Assembly: GCA_019637445.1 (NCBI GenBank)
Contig: JAHBVS010000001.1
Location: 593,586 to 657,585, forward strand
DNA from: Gemmatimonadaceae bacterium
GTDB taxonomy: Bacteria; Gemmatimonadota; Gemmatimonadetes; Gemmatimonadales; Gemmatimonadaceae
DNA length: 64,000 nucleotides
Reading direction: 5' to 3'
Part shown: one piece after another, positions 15,750 to 24,853 of the stretch
Position numbering within the stretch: the stretch's first letter is position 1
Layout: each line of letters begins with the position of its first letter
Program-made: the position numbers and the translations under genes
The notes under the pieces: generated by a model
Databases searched by the model: none
What the model saw: only the letters and a program-made list of their open reading frames with translations
What the model was told of the DNA's origin: nothing

Positions 15750-17276
15750 CTAGTGCGTCAGGAACAGCGGGGCCCCGGGCCCCGTCGGCAACCGCAGCCA
15801 CACCCACAACACCAGCATCAGGCTCCAGGCCACGAAGTTCGCCACCGAGTACGGCAGCATCGTCGCCGAGAGCGTACCGATCCCCGCCTTGGCATCGTAC
15901 TTCTGGAAGAATATCAGCACCAGCGGGAAGTTCGAGCTCAGCGGCGTGATGATGTTGGTGAGCGAATCGCCCACCCGGTACGCCGTCTGCGTGAGCTCCG
16001 GCGAGTAGCCAAGCAACATCAGCATGGGCACCATCACCGTGCCGAGCATCGCCCACTTCGCCGATGCGCTGCCGAGGAAGATGTTGATGGTCCCCGTGAG
16101 CGCGATCAGCATGATGAGCAGCGGGATCGGCCCGAGGTCCAGCGTGCGCAGGAAGGCCGCGCCCTGCACCGCCATCAGCACGCCGAGGTTCGACCAGTTG
16201 AAGATGTTCACGAACTGGGCGATGAAGAACACGATGACGATGTAGCCCGCCACCAGCTCCATGTTCTTCGCCATCCCCTTGTAGACGTCCTTGTCGCTGG
16301 TGATGGTGCCGGCCACGAGCCCGTACACGACGCCCGGCACGAGCCCGAACACGAAGATCCAGAACACGAGTCCGCGGAGGAAGAACGAGCCGATGAAGCC
16401 GGGGCGCTCACTGTCCTGCAGAAAGCCGTTGTCGGGCAGCAGGCCCCAGAGCACGAGCGCAGTGAGCACGCCGAGACTCGCGAAGGCCCATCCCAATCCG
16501 CGCCACTCCGCGCGCGACAGCGGCTCCGACTTCTCGGGCACCACGGCGCCGCCGTAGGCACCCAAGCGGCGCTCGACGATCCACTCGGTCATCACCGTGC
16601 CGGTAATCGTCACCAGGAAGACCGACGAGGCGAGGAAGAAGTAGCTCGCCATCGGCGTGACCACGTAGCCCGGCTCGATGATGCGCGCCGCTTCCTGCGT
16701 GAGTCCCGCAAGGATCACGTCGGTCGGCGAAAGCAGGAGGTTCGCGGCAAAGCCGCCGGACACGCCGGAGAAGGCCGCCGCCAGCCCGGCCAGCGGATTG
16801 CGGCCCACTGCGTGGAACAGCGCCGCCGCCATCGGCAACAGCAGCACGTAGCCCACGTCGCCAGCGGTGCTCGACGTCGCGCCGACGAATACGATGACCA
16901 GCGTGAGCAGCCGTGGCGGCGTCGCGCCGATGATCACGCGCACCACGGCACCGAGAAAGCCGCTGTGCTCGGCCACCGAAAGCCCGAGCAGGCAGACCAG
17001 CACGGGGCCAAAGGGCCCGAAGTTCATGAAGTTCGGCAGCAGGCCCATTACCAGGCGCTGCAGGCCGGCGACCGTCGCCAGGTTCGTCGCGCCGATCACG
17101 TCACCCGTGGTCGGATGCTGCACGGTCACCCCAAGGGTGCTGAACAGCCACGACAGCAGCACCACGATCGCCGACAGGATGACGAACAATGACGCCGGAT
17201 GCGGCAGCAGGTTGCCGACGCGCTCGACGGCATCGAGCGCCCGGAGCAGACGGGACCGCGACTGGACCTCGGTCAT
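15750..17276 (-). CDS. AbgT-family transporter
   Basis: A 508-residue inner-membrane protein with about 11-13 hydrophobic segments. It begins RVGNLLPHPASLFVILS and carries AbgT hallmarks: FVGATSSTAGDVGYVLLLP, FSGVSGGFAANLLLSPTDV, and GSASAKWAMLGTVMVPMLM near the C-terminus. The known member imports p-aminobenzoyl-glutamate; some homologues export sulfonamides or p-aminobenzoate. ATG 17276 overlaps the stop of the upstream amidohydrolase (ATGA), so the two are translationally coupled, which favours a role with acyl-glutamate compounds. The open frame continues upstream, but that part lies inside the amidohydrolase gene. Confidence 0.92.
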   Translation of the reverse strand: MTEVQSRSRLLRALDAVERVGNLLPHPASLFVILSAIVVLLSWLFSTLGVTVQHPTTGDVIGATNLATVAGLQRLVMGLLPNFMNFGPFGPVLVCLLGLSVAEHSGFLGAVVRVIIGATPPRLLTLVIVFVGATSSTAGDVGYVLLLPMAAALFHAVGRNPLAGLAAAFSGVSGGFAANLLLSPTDVILAGLTQEAARIIEPGYVVTPMASYFFLASSVFLVTITGTVMTEWIVERRLGAYGGAVVPEKSEPLSRAEWRGLGWAFASLGVLTALVLWGLLPDNGFLQDSERPGFIGSFFLRGLVFWIFVFGLVPGVVYGLVAGTITSDKDVYKGMAKNMELVAGYIVIVFFIAQFVNIFNWSNLGVLMAVQGAAFLRTLDLGPIPLLIMLIALTGTINIFLGSASAKWAMLGTVMVPMLMLLGYSPELTQTAYRVGDSLTNIITPLSSNFPLVLIFFQKYDAKAGIGTLSATMLPYSVANFVAWSLMLVLWVWLRLPTGPGAPLFLTH

Positions 17277-18121
17277 CCCTGCTCCTGCGCGCGTGCGCCA
17301 GCCGCCACGGCGAAGGCCGCGCAGGTCTCTCGTAGCGCCGCGAAGCCCGGCCCGCGCTCGAAGCGCGCCTCGTCCATATAGAGGGCGCGATTGAACTCCA
17401 CTTGGATGCTGTGCCGGCGCTCGGCCGGCGCGCCGAAGCTCCGCACGAGGTCCCCGCCCTGATACGGCTCGTTCACCTGCACGCGCAGTCCACGCCCCCG
17501 AAACCACTCGGCGGCCCACTGCGTGTGCTCCTGCGCCGCCGTGGTCCCGTGGCGGTCGCTGACCACGACGTCCGGGCGCAGGGCACCGTTGTCCACGTTC
17601 ATCCGGTTGCCGCGGGATTTCATCGAGTGCGCGTCGACGTGCCAGACGCGCCCGAACCTGTCGTACGCGGTGTCGAGTGCACGGCGCAGTGCGTCGCGGT
17701 ACGGTCGATAGAAGCCGCTGATGCGGGCCTGAATCTCGCGCACCGTCAACGGCTGCCCGTACATCGGGACATCCGGCAGCGCGTTGCGGCGAATGAGTCC
17801 CATCCCACGCTTGGTGTAAGCAGTAGGCGTCAGCGGTGTGGGCCAGGGCTCAGCCAGCAGTTCTGGATCGATGTCATCCTCGGCGCGGTTCGCATCGAGG
17901 TAGGCACGCGGAAAGGTCGCGCAGACCAGCGTGGCACCAGCCGCAGGTGCATCGCCCCAAAGTTCGTCGACGAAGGCATCCCAGGTGGTGTGGATCGCCT
18001 CGCGTGACGCGGCGGGCACGAAGTCCTCGGGCCACTCCATCCCGGAGTGCGGCGAGTCGACGACGAGGGGGATCGGTGGAACCGTCGGGGCCAGCACCAG
18101 CACCGGGGGCGTGGAAGGCAT
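17273..18121 (-). CDS. N-formylglutamate amidohydrolase family protein
   Basis: A 282-residue cytoplasmic hydrolase. Motifs: LVVDSPHSGMEWPEDF at the N-terminus, FVDELWGDAPAAGATLVCAT, ANRAEDDIDPELL, and HVDAHSMKS in the middle. The family hydrolyses N-formylglutamate, the last step of one histidine degradation route, and related N-acylated amino acids. No other hut gene is nearby. Overlap with the AbgT transporter suggests that it processes an imported N-acyl-glutamate. ATG 18121 is chosen because upstream sequence in frame belongs to the permease gene. Confidence 0.88.
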   Translation of the reverse strand: MPSTPPVLVLAPTVPPIPLVVDSPHSGMEWPEDFVPAASREAIHTTWDAFVDELWGDAPAAGATLVCATFPRAYLDANRAEDDIDPELLAEPWPTPLTPTAYTKRGMGLIRRNALPDVPMYGQPLTVREIQARISGFYRPYRDALRRALDTAYDRFGRVWHVDAHSMKSRGNRMNVDNGALRPDVVVSDRHGTTAAQEHTQWAAEWFRGRGLRVQVNEPYQGGDLVRSFGAPAERRHSIQVEFNRALYMDEARFERGPGFAALRETCAAFAVAAGARAQEQG

Positions 18122-18128
18122 CCCCCAA

Positions 18129-19619
18129 TCAACTCGTGGTAGGCCTCGAGCGGAATAGCGTCGGCGCAATCGCCACGGCCGCCACGCCGGCCATCGCCAG
18201 CGCGGCGCGGAACGCGCCGAGTGACACGTACGCGGCGAGATAGGCACTCGACACCAGCAGCGTGAACAGCGTGACCTGCACGCCGGTCCTCGCAAACGTC
18301 GCGAAGCTGATGCGCACGCCCTCGCGCTCGACGAGCCCCAACGTTGTCACGTTGGCGGATGCGCCAATCGGCGTCGCGTTGCCGCCGAGGCAGGCGCCGA
18401 GGGCGAGCGCCCACCAGAGCACGCGCGCATCGCCGGGAAGCTCCGGCACCAGCGCTGCGATGACCGGGATGCTCACCGCCACAAACGGAATGTTGTCCAT
18501 CAACGCCGAGAACGCGGCGGCGCACCAACACACGAGCAGCGCTGCGAAGAGCAGCGTGCCGGCATCGTCAAGCGCAAAGGCGTCGCGGCCCGCAATGATG
18601 CCATCGCGCAGCCAGTGCGCGAGGGTCGTCGTGAGCCCGGTGGCCTCCGCCGCCCCCACGAGCACGAACAGAAACGCGAAAAAGGTCAGCGTCGGCCACT
18701 CGATCTCGCGCTCGATCACGTGCAGGATGCCGTGCTGCCGGTCCGCGTGCGTAGGTCGTGACGCCCGCAGGTAGCGAAGGTCCTGCACCAGCAGCGCGAC
18801 GGCCGCGCCGACAATCGCGGGCACGGCCGTGGGCATCCCCGTCGCCCCGTGCGAGACGAAGCCGACCAGCACGCCCACGCCGATGGCCGTCAGCCAACGC
18901 AGCAGTCCGCGGTCGGCGATCTCCGCGAGGTCAGAGTCGGCGCTGGCGGCCGGTCGCTCGGCCGCGGTACGGGCCGCCAGCGCGGCGCGAAGTCGCCGGG
19001 CCGCCCAGACGTGCAGCCCTCCCATCATGGCCAGCGTCGGCAGGGCGAGCGCGCCGAGGAAGTCGAGGAAGCTCAAGCCCGCGCCCGAGCCAATCATGAT
19101 GTTCGGTGGGTCGCCGATCAGCGTCGCGGTGCCGCCGATGTTGGCCGCCATCACCAGCGGCAGCAGCACCAAGGTCGGTGGCGCGCCGATGCGGCGGCCG
19201 GCGGCGAGCGCCATCGGCGTCACGAAGATCACCGTGGTGACATTGTCGACGATCGCCGACGCGATGGCCGTGAACCACCAGAGCGCAGCGATGGCGCTGG
19301 CGGGATCGTGCCGTCGGTGCGCGAGCAGACGGTCCACCGCCCAGGCGAACACGCCGGTGGATTTCAGCACGCCAACCAGCGCCATCATCCCCGCCAGCAG
19401 CAGGAGGACGTTGAGGTCGATGGCGTCGCCGGCATGCTCCAGCGGGAGCAGGCGGAAAGGCGTGAGGTAGGTGATGCCCCACAGCGCTGCGACGGCGACG
19501 AGCACGACCAAGACGCGATGGGCCGCTTCCAGCGCGAGGACGACGAACACCGTCGTCAGCAGCAGCGCCACCAGGAGCTGCGAGACGGGGTCGGACGTGC
19601 TGGCGAGTGCGTCGTGCAC
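18129..19619 (-). CDS. ArsB/NhaD-type permease of the ion transporter superfamily
   Basis: A 496-residue inner-membrane protein with about 11-12 hydrophobic segments in two related halves. Each half has the family loop: SAIVDNVTTVIFVTP and IGGTATLIGDPPNIMIG in the first, SALMDNIPFVAVSIP and LGGNATPIGASANV in the second. These are shared by arsenite (ArsB), Na+/H+ (NhaD) and SLC13-type permeases. The substrate cannot be decided, and no ars genes are near. Start is uncertain: GTG 19619 gives a compact protein, while TTG 19676 has a G-rich possible ribosome site upstream. Confidence 0.85.
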   Translation of the reverse strand: MHDALASTSDPVSQLLVALLLTTVFVVLALEAAHRVLVVLVAVAALWGITYLTPFRLLPLEHAGDAIDLNVLLLLAGMMALVGVLKSTGVFAWAVDRLLAHRRHDPASAIAALWWFTAIASAIVDNVTTVIFVTPMALAAGRRIGAPPTLVLLPLVMAANIGGTATLIGDPPNIMIGSGAGLSFLDFLGALALPTLAMMGGLHVWAARRLRAALAARTAAERPAASADSDLAEIADRGLLRWLTAIGVGVLVGFVSHGATGMPTAVPAIVGAAVALLVQDLRYLRASRPTHADRQHGILHVIEREIEWPTLTFFAFLFVLVGAAEATGLTTTLAHWLRDGIIAGRDAFALDDAGTLLFAALLVCWCAAAFSALMDNIPFVAVSIPVIAALVPELPGDARVLWWALALGACLGGNATPIGASANVTTLGLVEREGVRISFATFARTGVQVTLFTLLVSSAYLAAYVSLGAFRAALAMAGVAAVAIAPTLFRSRPTTS

Positions 19620-19708
19620 TGGGACTGCGCGCGGGGCGCGGGAGGGGGTGGGCGCGGGAAGATACAGCGCCGCCAATCACCGCGCGCTCCCCCCGCCGGG
19701 AACGTGCT

Positions 19709-20335
19709 TCAGAGCAGCGATTCCTGCCCCCCAAGCGCCGTGCGGCAGAACGCCAGCCGATGGTGCGGCGTGAGCCCGTGCGTTCGCAGCGCGGTCAGGT
19801 GCACCGGCGTGCCGTAGCCCGCGTTCGACTCCCAGCCATACGCCGGGTATCGCCGCGCGAGCCGCTGCATCAGCCGGTCGCGCACGACCTTGGCCACGAT
19901 GCTCGCGCAGGCAATCGAGTAGCAGCGCGCATCGCCGCCGACGATCGCCTCGTGTGCGATACCCAGTGTCCGGATCGGCTTGCCGTCCACCAACACCGCG
20001 TCCGGCCGCAACGGCAGTCGCTCGATGGCGCGCGCCATCGCCCGCACCGTCGCCTGGTAGATGTTGTAGCGTCCGATGTCGCGGACGCTCGAAGCGGCAA
20101 GGCGCAGTGCCAAGGCGTGGGCAAGGATCTTCTCGGCCAGCCGTTCGCGATCGGCCGCGCTGAGCTGCTTGGAGTCCGTGACCCCGGCGATGGCGCGCCG
20201 GTCGGCCGGCATGATCACGGCGCAAACGACAACGGGGCCCGCCAGGGGGCCCCGTCCGACTTCATCGACTCCGGCGATGTGCACTGCACCGGCGGCGCGG
20301 CGCGCCTTCTCGATCGCGCTCCAGCCGCCGGCCAC
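19709..20335 (-). CDS. rnhB: Ribonuclease HII
   Basis: A 208-residue enzyme that cleaves the RNA strand of RNA-DNA hybrids and removes ribonucleotides from DNA. Seen: the catalytic AGVDEVGRGPLAGPVV motif (Asp-Glu), DSKQLSAADRE, VLVDGKPI and SIACASIVAKVVRD, the ordered acidic motifs of type 2 RNase H, plus the C-terminal GYGTPVHLTAL typical of HII. GTG start, nine bases after the rplS stop, which matches the frequent rplS-rnhB pairing. Confidence 0.96.
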   Translation of the reverse strand: MAGGWSAIEKARRAAGAVHIAGVDEVGRGPLAGPVVVCAVIMPADRRAIAGVTDSKQLSAADRERLAEKILAHALALRLAASSVRDIGRYNIYQATVRAMARAIERLPLRPDAVLVDGKPIRTLGIAHEAIVGGDARCYSIACASIVAKVVRDRLMQRLARRYPAYGWESNAGYGTPVHLTALRTHGLTPHHRLAFCRTALGGQESLL

Positions 20336-20344
20336 GTGAACCGC

Positions 20345-20725
20345 TTACGCCGTGGTGGCCTCGCCCGAGGCCGGCACCTGCACGCGCACCTTCTTCTCGG
20401 CGATACGCGCGGCCTTGCCGGTCACGTTGCGGAGATAGAAGAGCTTGGCGCGACGCACGCGGCCACGACGCACGACCTTGATCTCGGCGAGCATCGGCGA
20501 GTGCAGCGGGAAGATGCGCTCCACGCCGACGCCGTTCGAGATCTTGCGCACCGTGAAGGTCGCCGAGACGCCGGCGCCCTTGCGGGCGATGCAGACGCCT
20601 TCGAACGCCTGGAGGCGCTCCTTGTCGCCTTCCTTCACGCGGACGTTCACGCGGAGCGTGTCGCCGGCACGGAAAGCGGGCACCTGCTTCAGGTATTCCT
20701 TCTGGGTTTCGGTGAACGGATTCAT
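20345..20725 (-). CDS. rplS: Ribosomal protein L19
   Basis: A 126-residue large-subunit protein at the 30S-50S interface. It shows the L19 pattern: [52 protein letters not shown] and [14 protein letters not shown] 20725 is used, with GGAG upstream; an in-frame start two codons earlier is less likely. It sits between trmD and rnhB as in many bacterial genomes. The C-terminus is slightly extended ([12 protein letters not shown]). Confidence 0.97.
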   Translation of the reverse strand: MNPFTETQKEYLKQVPAFRAGDTLRVNVRVKEGDKERLQAFEGVCIARKGAGVSATFTVRKISNGVGVERIFPLHSPMLAEIKVVRRGRVRRAKLFYLRNVTGKAARIAEKKVRVQVPASGEATTA

Positions 20726-20782
20726 ATGCAACTCCGGGCGCGGTGTTCGGCCCGCTGGGGTGACAGAGATGAGCCTTGTAAG

Positions 20783-21469
20783 CTACTGCGGCTCTGAGGG
20801 TTGTGCAACGGGGCTCCCCCGCCTGTTTTGGGTCAGCCGCTCCCCCTCTTCCCGCCTCCAGCGCTCGATCTGGGCGTGGTTCCCAGAGAGCAGCACATCG
20901 GGGACCTTGAAGCCCTTGTAGTCGGCCGGTCGGGTGTAGCTCGGGGCCGAGAGTCCCCGGTCAAAAAAGGAGTCCGTCCGGGCGGATTCGATGTCGCTCA
21001 TCGCCCCTGGCAGCAGTCGGACCACGGCGTCCACCACGGCCAAGGCCGCCGGCTCCCCGCCGCTCAGGACGAAATCGCCCAGCGAGATCTCCTCGGTGGC
21101 CAGGTGGTCGGCCACGCGCTGGTCCACATCCTTGTAGTGGCCGCAGAGGAGGGTCAGCTCCGTACCGGCGGCAAAGCGCTCGGCGTCGGCGTGCGAAAAC
21201 ACCTTCCCGCGAGGCGAAAGCAGGACAATCGGGGCCCTCGCCTTGAGTGACTCCACGGCATCAAAGAACGGCGCGGGCTTCATCACCATGCCTGGCCCGC
21301 CGCCAAAGGGGGCATCGTCCACCGTCTTGTGCTTGTCCGTCGCGAAGGCGCGCAGGTCCACCAGGTTGTAGCGCACCAACCCCGCCTCGGCGGCCCGCTT
21401 GGGAATGCTCAGGCCGAGCGGTCCCGCGAAGAAGTCGGGAAAGATCGAGACGATGTTGATGGGAAGCAC
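20783..21469 (-). CDS. trmD: tRNA (guanine-37-N1) methyltransferase
   Basis: A 228-residue SPOUT-family enzyme that makes m1G37 in tRNAs, guarding against +1 frameshifting. Seen: INIVSIFPDFF at the start, FGGGPGMVMKPAP, LSPRGKVF, CGHYKDVDQR, EISLGDFVLSGGEPAALAV of the trefoil knot, and SYTRPADYKGFKVPDVLLSGNH near the end. GTG start. In most genomes it directly follows rimM; here an opposite-strand SDR gene separates them, so trmD needs its own promoter within or beyond that gene. Confidence 0.97.
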   Translation of the reverse strand: MLPINIVSIFPDFFAGPLGLSIPKRAAEAGLVRYNLVDLRAFATDKHKTVDDAPFGGGPGMVMKPAPFFDAVESLKARAPIVLLSPRGKVFSHADAERFAAGTELTLLCGHYKDVDQRVADHLATEEISLGDFVLSGGEPAALAVVDAVVRLLPGAMSDIESARTDSFFDRGLSAPSYTRPADYKGFKVPDVLLSGNHAQIERWRREEGERLTQNRRGSPVAQPSEPQ

Positions 21470-21529
21470 GCCGAAAGCTATCGCGACGGCGCAGGGTTAG
21501 AATCCACGGACCCAAAGCCGGAGAGGGAG

Positions 21530-22453
21530 ATGGCGGCGCTCAAGGGAAAGGTTGCGGTGGTGGCCGGTGCCAGCCGGGGCGCTGGGCGGGGCATCGCCCT
21601 CGCGCTGGGCGAGGCCGGCGCAACGGTGTACGTGGCAGGGCGTTCGGTGCGCGGCGGCCCGGCGCCGACAGATGGGGCTCCCGGGACGATCGAAGACACC
21701 GCCGAGGCGGTGACGGCGCGTGGCGGTAGAGGAATCCCGGTGCGCACGGACTGCACGGACGAGACGCAGGTCGCGCAGCTATTCGCGCGCGTCGAGCGGG
21801 AACAGGCAGGACTCGATATTCTCGCGAACGCGGTCTGGGGCGCCTCGGACGGCACGGCCTCGCCGGACGAGGCGCTGGCGGGCTGGGGCACGCCGTTCTG
21901 GGAACGATCCCCGACCGAGTGGCGGCGAATGATGGATGGCGGCCCGCACGCGTACTATCTCACCGCGTTCCACGCGGGCCGCCTGATGGCCAAGCACAAG
22001 CGCGGGCTGATCGTGGGCGTCACCGACGGATTTCTCGAGGGCACTCCTGAGGCGGTGTTGGCCGGCAAGGAGAGCGGTGAGTACGGTGGCATGCTGCTGT
22101 ACGACCTCAGCCACGCCACGATCAACCGCCTCATGCTTGGGATGGCGGCCGACGCCAAGAAGTCGAAGATCGCGGTGGTGACGCTGATGCCGGGCTTCAT
22201 GCGGACGGAGCGGGTGCAGCGCTCGATGACCTCGCAGGAGGTGCAGCGGCAGTTCCGCTACGACCTGAGTGAATCCGTGGAGTACATCGGGCGCGCCGTG
22301 GTCGCGCTCGCGGCGGACAGGCAGGCCATCAAGAAGTCGGGCCGCATTCACTTCGTGGCGGACTTGGCGGCGGAGTATGGATTTACGGACGTCGATGGAC
22401 GTCGGATTCCACGCTTCGACCCATTCGACGCGGCGGGCGTCACGCCGGCATAG
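21530..22453 (+). CDS. Short-chain dehydrogenase/reductase family protein
   Basis: A 307-residue NAD(P)-binding protein: VAVVAGASRGAGRGIALALG is the glycine-rich cofactor motif and RSVRGG the start of the second strand. The catalytic Tyr-x3-Lys is not in a normal place: LLYDLSHATINRLMLGM occupies that region, so activity may be altered. The C-terminal lid contains LMPGFMRTERV. Start is ATG 21530 with GGAGAGGGAG before it; the frame is open far upstream, but that part is antisense to trmD. It lies between rimM and trmD on the opposite strand and ends 8 bp from the rimM stop. Substrate unknown. Confidence 0.85.
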   Translation: MAALKGKVAVVAGASRGAGRGIALALGEAGATVYVAGRSVRGGPAPTDGAPGTIEDTAEAVTARGGRGIPVRTDCTDETQVAQLFARVEREQAGLDILANAVWGASDGTASPDEALAGWGTPFWERSPTEWRRMMDGGPHAYYLTAFHAGRLMAKHKRGLIVGVTDGFLEGTPEAVLAGKESGEYGGMLLYDLSHATINRLMLGMAADAKKSKIAVVTLMPGFMRTERVQRSMTSQEVQRQFRYDLSESVEYIGRAVVALAADRQAIKKSGRIHFVADLAAEYGFTDVDGRRIPRFDPFDAAGVTPA

Positions 22454-22461
22454 CGGCGAGC

Positions 22462-23013
22462 TCAGGTCTCGAGCAGTCCCGACGGTGGTCGTACGCGAAT
22501 GACGCGCGCGTCGCGATCCACCTCGTCGACGAACTCGTCGACGAAGGGTAGGCTGGCCAGGCCACGCGCCGTCTTGAACTCGAGCAATAGCCCCTGCGGT
22601 AACTCGTAGAACTCCACGACTTCGCCGAGTGGCTGGGATGTATCGGCGTGAACGAGCTGCATCCCGACCAACTCGTGCGCGAACACCTCGCCCTCGTCGG
22701 GCTCGGAGAGCTCCTGCACCGGCACCATCAGGTGCCGCCCATTCCACTTCTCGGCCTCCGTCCTGTCCTGCACGGCGTCGAGCGTGAGCAACCAGCCTTC
22801 CTTGAACGGCCGCTGCCCTGTGATCTCGAGTTCGCGCGGCTGTTTCGAGCGCGGATCAAGCCACAGCGCGCCCTCCGGCGTGCCCTGGAAAACACGACGG
22901 CCGGGCGCGAAGATCGCGTCCGGCTCGTCGGTCAATGCTTCCACAACAAGTTCCCCGCGCACGCCGTGCGGGCGACGGATCCGCCCCACCGACGCGCAGT
23001 CGGGAACCGTCAC
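22462..23013 (-). CDS. rimM: Ribosome maturation factor RimM
   Basis: A 183-residue 30S assembly factor that acts on the 16S 3' head region with protein S19. The N-terminal RimM barrel has VGRIRRPHGVRGELVVEAL, and the C-terminal PRC-barrel-like domain has LVGMQLVHADTSQPLGEVVE and LPFVDEFV. GTG start four bases after the rpsP stop, so the two are probably co-transcribed. Confidence 0.95.
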   Translation of the reverse strand: MTVPDCASVGRIRRPHGVRGELVVEALTDEPDAIFAPGRRVFQGTPEGALWLDPRSKQPRELEITGQRPFKEGWLLTLDAVQDRTEAEKWNGRHLMVPVQELSEPDEGEVFAHELVGMQLVHADTSQPLGEVVEFYELPQGLLLEFKTARGLASLPFVDEFVDEVDRDARVIRVRPPSGLLET

Positions 23014-23017
23014 GCGC

Positions 23018-23329
23018 TTACTCCTCGGCCTTCACCGGCACGGCCTTGGACGCGAGCTTGGTCGCGAGGCGCGCCTCGTGGCGGGCCTTGAGCACGCCCG
23101 CCTTGCGCAGCAGCGAGCGCACGGTGTCGGACGGCTGCGCGCCGTTGTCCAGCCAGTACAGGGCGCGCTCGACGTTGAGCTGCAGCGCCTGCTCACCCGT
23201 CCGCGGGGCATACTGCCCGAGGATCTCGATGAACTTGCCGTCGCGCGGCGAGCGGCCATCGGCGACGACGATACGGTACTGGGGCGCCTTCTTGCGGCCC
23301 TGACGACGGAGACGAATACGAACTGCCAT
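23018..23329 (-). CDS. rpsP: Ribosomal protein S16
   Basis: A 103-residue small-subunit protein, starting [20 protein letters not shown], then [19 protein letters not shown] and [19 protein letters not shown], an unmistakable S16 signature. It lies between ffh and rimM as in many bacteria. The tail is Lys/Ala/Glu-rich. It is separated from ffh by a 170-bp stretch holding a palindrome and repeats. Confidence 0.98.
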   Translation of the reverse strand: MAVRIRLRRQGRKKAPQYRIVVADGRSPRDGKFIEILGQYAPRTGEQALQLNVERALYWLDNGAQPSDTVRSLLRKAGVLKARHEARLATKLASKAVPVKAEE

Positions 23330-23436
23330 GGGGAGATCCTCACTACGGGTGATTGTCCTGCACCTGGCTCTTCGCGATCACCGGAGGTTCCGGGTCGCAC
23401 CAGGGTCCAGCAGGATGAAAGATGGAAGATGGAGGT

Positions 23437-23458
23437 GGCGAGGCCGTACGGCCTCGCC
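23437..23458. terminator. Perfect 22-bp palindrome between ffh and rpsP
   Basis: Bases 23437-23458 are a perfect palindrome able to form a 9-bp stem with a GTAC loop. On the minus strand it follows the ffh gene and precedes rpsP, where it could terminate or attenuate transcription. It sits next to short CTTCAT-type repeats, so it may instead be part of a dispersed intergenic repeat. Confidence 0.5.
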
Positions 23459-23467
23459 TCTTTCATC

Positions 23468-23511
23468 CTTCATCCTTCATCGTTTTCCGGCTTCATCCTT
23501 CATCGTTTTCC
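23468..23511. repeat. Two 21-bp direct repeats at the ffh 3' end
   Basis: The same 21 bases occur at 23468-23488 and 23491-23511, built from CTTCAT units followed by CGTTTTCC. The second copy covers the last codons and stop of ffh. The origin is unclear; slipped duplication of the gene end would explain it. Confidence 0.7.
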
Positions 23512-24801
23512 AGCTGCCATCCGCTTCATCATTTTCTGCATGTCCCGGAACTGATCCAGCAAGCGATTTACGTCGCTCACGGGCCTACCGGCACCCTTGG
23601 CCACGCGGGCCCGCCGCGACCCGTTTATCAACGACGGATTCTTGCGCTCCTCGGCGGTCATCGACAGCACGATCGCCTCAAGATGCTTCATCCGCTTCGG
23701 GTCCACCTGGCTGGCCTGCTTCATCATCTTGCTGTTCACGCCGGGGAGCATCTTCAGGATGTTCTGCATGCTGCCCAGCTTTTCCATCTGCTTCATCGCC
23801 GAGAGGAAGTCCTGGAGGTCCATGCCCTCCTTGCGGATCTTCTTCTCCATGCGCTTGGCCTCGTCGGCGTCGAAGGTCGCCTGCGCCTTCTCCACCAGCG
23901 TGAGGACGTCACCCTGCTGCAGGATGCGTCCGGCCATGCGGTCCGGATGGAACTCCTCGAGCGCGTCGGGCTTCTCGCCGACACCGATGAACTTGATCGG
24001 CTTCTTGGTGACGCCGTAGATGGAGAGCGCGGCGCCACCGCGGGCGTCGCCGTCCATCTTGGTGAGCACCACACCCGTCACGCCCAGCGCGTCGTTGAAG
24101 CCCTGCGCGATGCGCACGGCGTCCTGGCCGGTCATGCCGTCGGCGACGAGCAGGATTTCGTCCGGCTGCACCGCGTCCTTCAGGCGACGCAGCTCCTGCA
24201 TCATCTCGTCGTCAATCTGCAGGCGGCCGGCGGTGTCCACGATGACCACGCGGTCGCGCTCGCGCTTGGCCTGCTCGATGCCGGCCTTGGCGATCTTCAC
24301 CACGTCAGTGGTGCTGCGATCGGCGTACACAGGCACGGCGAGGTCGCGGCCCAGCGTCTCCAACTGATCGATGGCGGCCGGGCGATACACGTCGCAGGCC
24401 ACGAGGCGCGCGGGCTTGCTCTCGGCCTTCAGCTTGCGGGCGAGCTTGGCGGCGGTGGTCGTCTTGCCGGAGCCCTGCAGGCCGACCATCAGCACGATGG
24501 TGGGCGGCACGGAGGAGAGCTTGAGGCCCTCCTTGCGCTCGCCGAGCATCAGCGTGAGTTCGTCGTAGACGATCTTCACGAGCTGCTGCGCCGGCTGCAC
24601 GGTCTTGAGCTGCGCGACGCCGGTGGCGCGCTTCTCGACGCGCGCCAGGAACTCTCCCGTCAACTGGAACGAGACGTCGGCTTCGAGCAGAACCCGGCGC
24701 ACTTCGCGCAGGCCCTCCTTGATGTCGGCGTCTGTCAGGACTCCACGGCCGCGCAGTCGCGCGAACGTGGCTTCCAGTTTCTCGGAAAGTTCAGTGAACA
24801 T
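23500..24801 (-). CDS. ffh: Signal recognition particle protein Ffh (SRP54)
   Basis: A 433-residue GTPase that binds SRP RNA and signal sequences to target membrane proteins. The NG domain has GLQGSGKTTTAAKLA (P loop), VDTAGRLQID and TKMDGDARGGAAL; the M domain (about 300-433) is Met-rich with MEKLGSMQNILKMLPG and MKHLEAIVLSMTAEER. ATG 24801 is chosen because it gives the standard FTELSEKLEATF opening; an upstream in-frame start would add 7 residues. The last codons lie in a direct repeat. Confidence 0.97.
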   Translation of the reverse strand: MFTELSEKLEATFARLRGRGVLTDADIKEGLREVRRVLLEADVSFQLTGEFLARVEKRATGVAQLKTVQPAQQLVKIVYDELTLMLGERKEGLKLSSVPPTIVLMVGLQGSGKTTTAAKLARKLKAESKPARLVACDVYRPAAIDQLETLGRDLAVPVYADRSTTDVVKIAKAGIEQAKRERDRVVIVDTAGRLQIDDEMMQELRRLKDAVQPDEILLVADGMTGQDAVRIAQGFNDALGVTGVVLTKMDGDARGGAALSIYGVTKKPIKFIGVGEKPDALEEFHPDRMAGRILQQGDVLTLVEKAQATFDADEAKRMEKKIRKEGMDLQDFLSAMKQMEKLGSMQNILKMLPGVNSKMMKQASQVDPKRMKHLEAIVLSMTAEERKNPSLINGSRRARVAKGAGRPVSDVNRLLDQFRDMQKMMKRMAAGKR

Positions 24802-24853
24802 AGAGCCTTGAAGGATAACCACTTAGGTGGCGGACTCCAAGGGTCCGATGCTG

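Noticed and set aside
15351-17192. A 613-codon plus-strand open frame
   Set aside because: It is the antisense of the DUF4440 and AbgT genes, with extreme Arg/His/Gln content and no motif.
23461-23511. Possible CRISPR array
   Set aside because: There are only two repeats, 2 bp apart, with no spacers and no cas genes.
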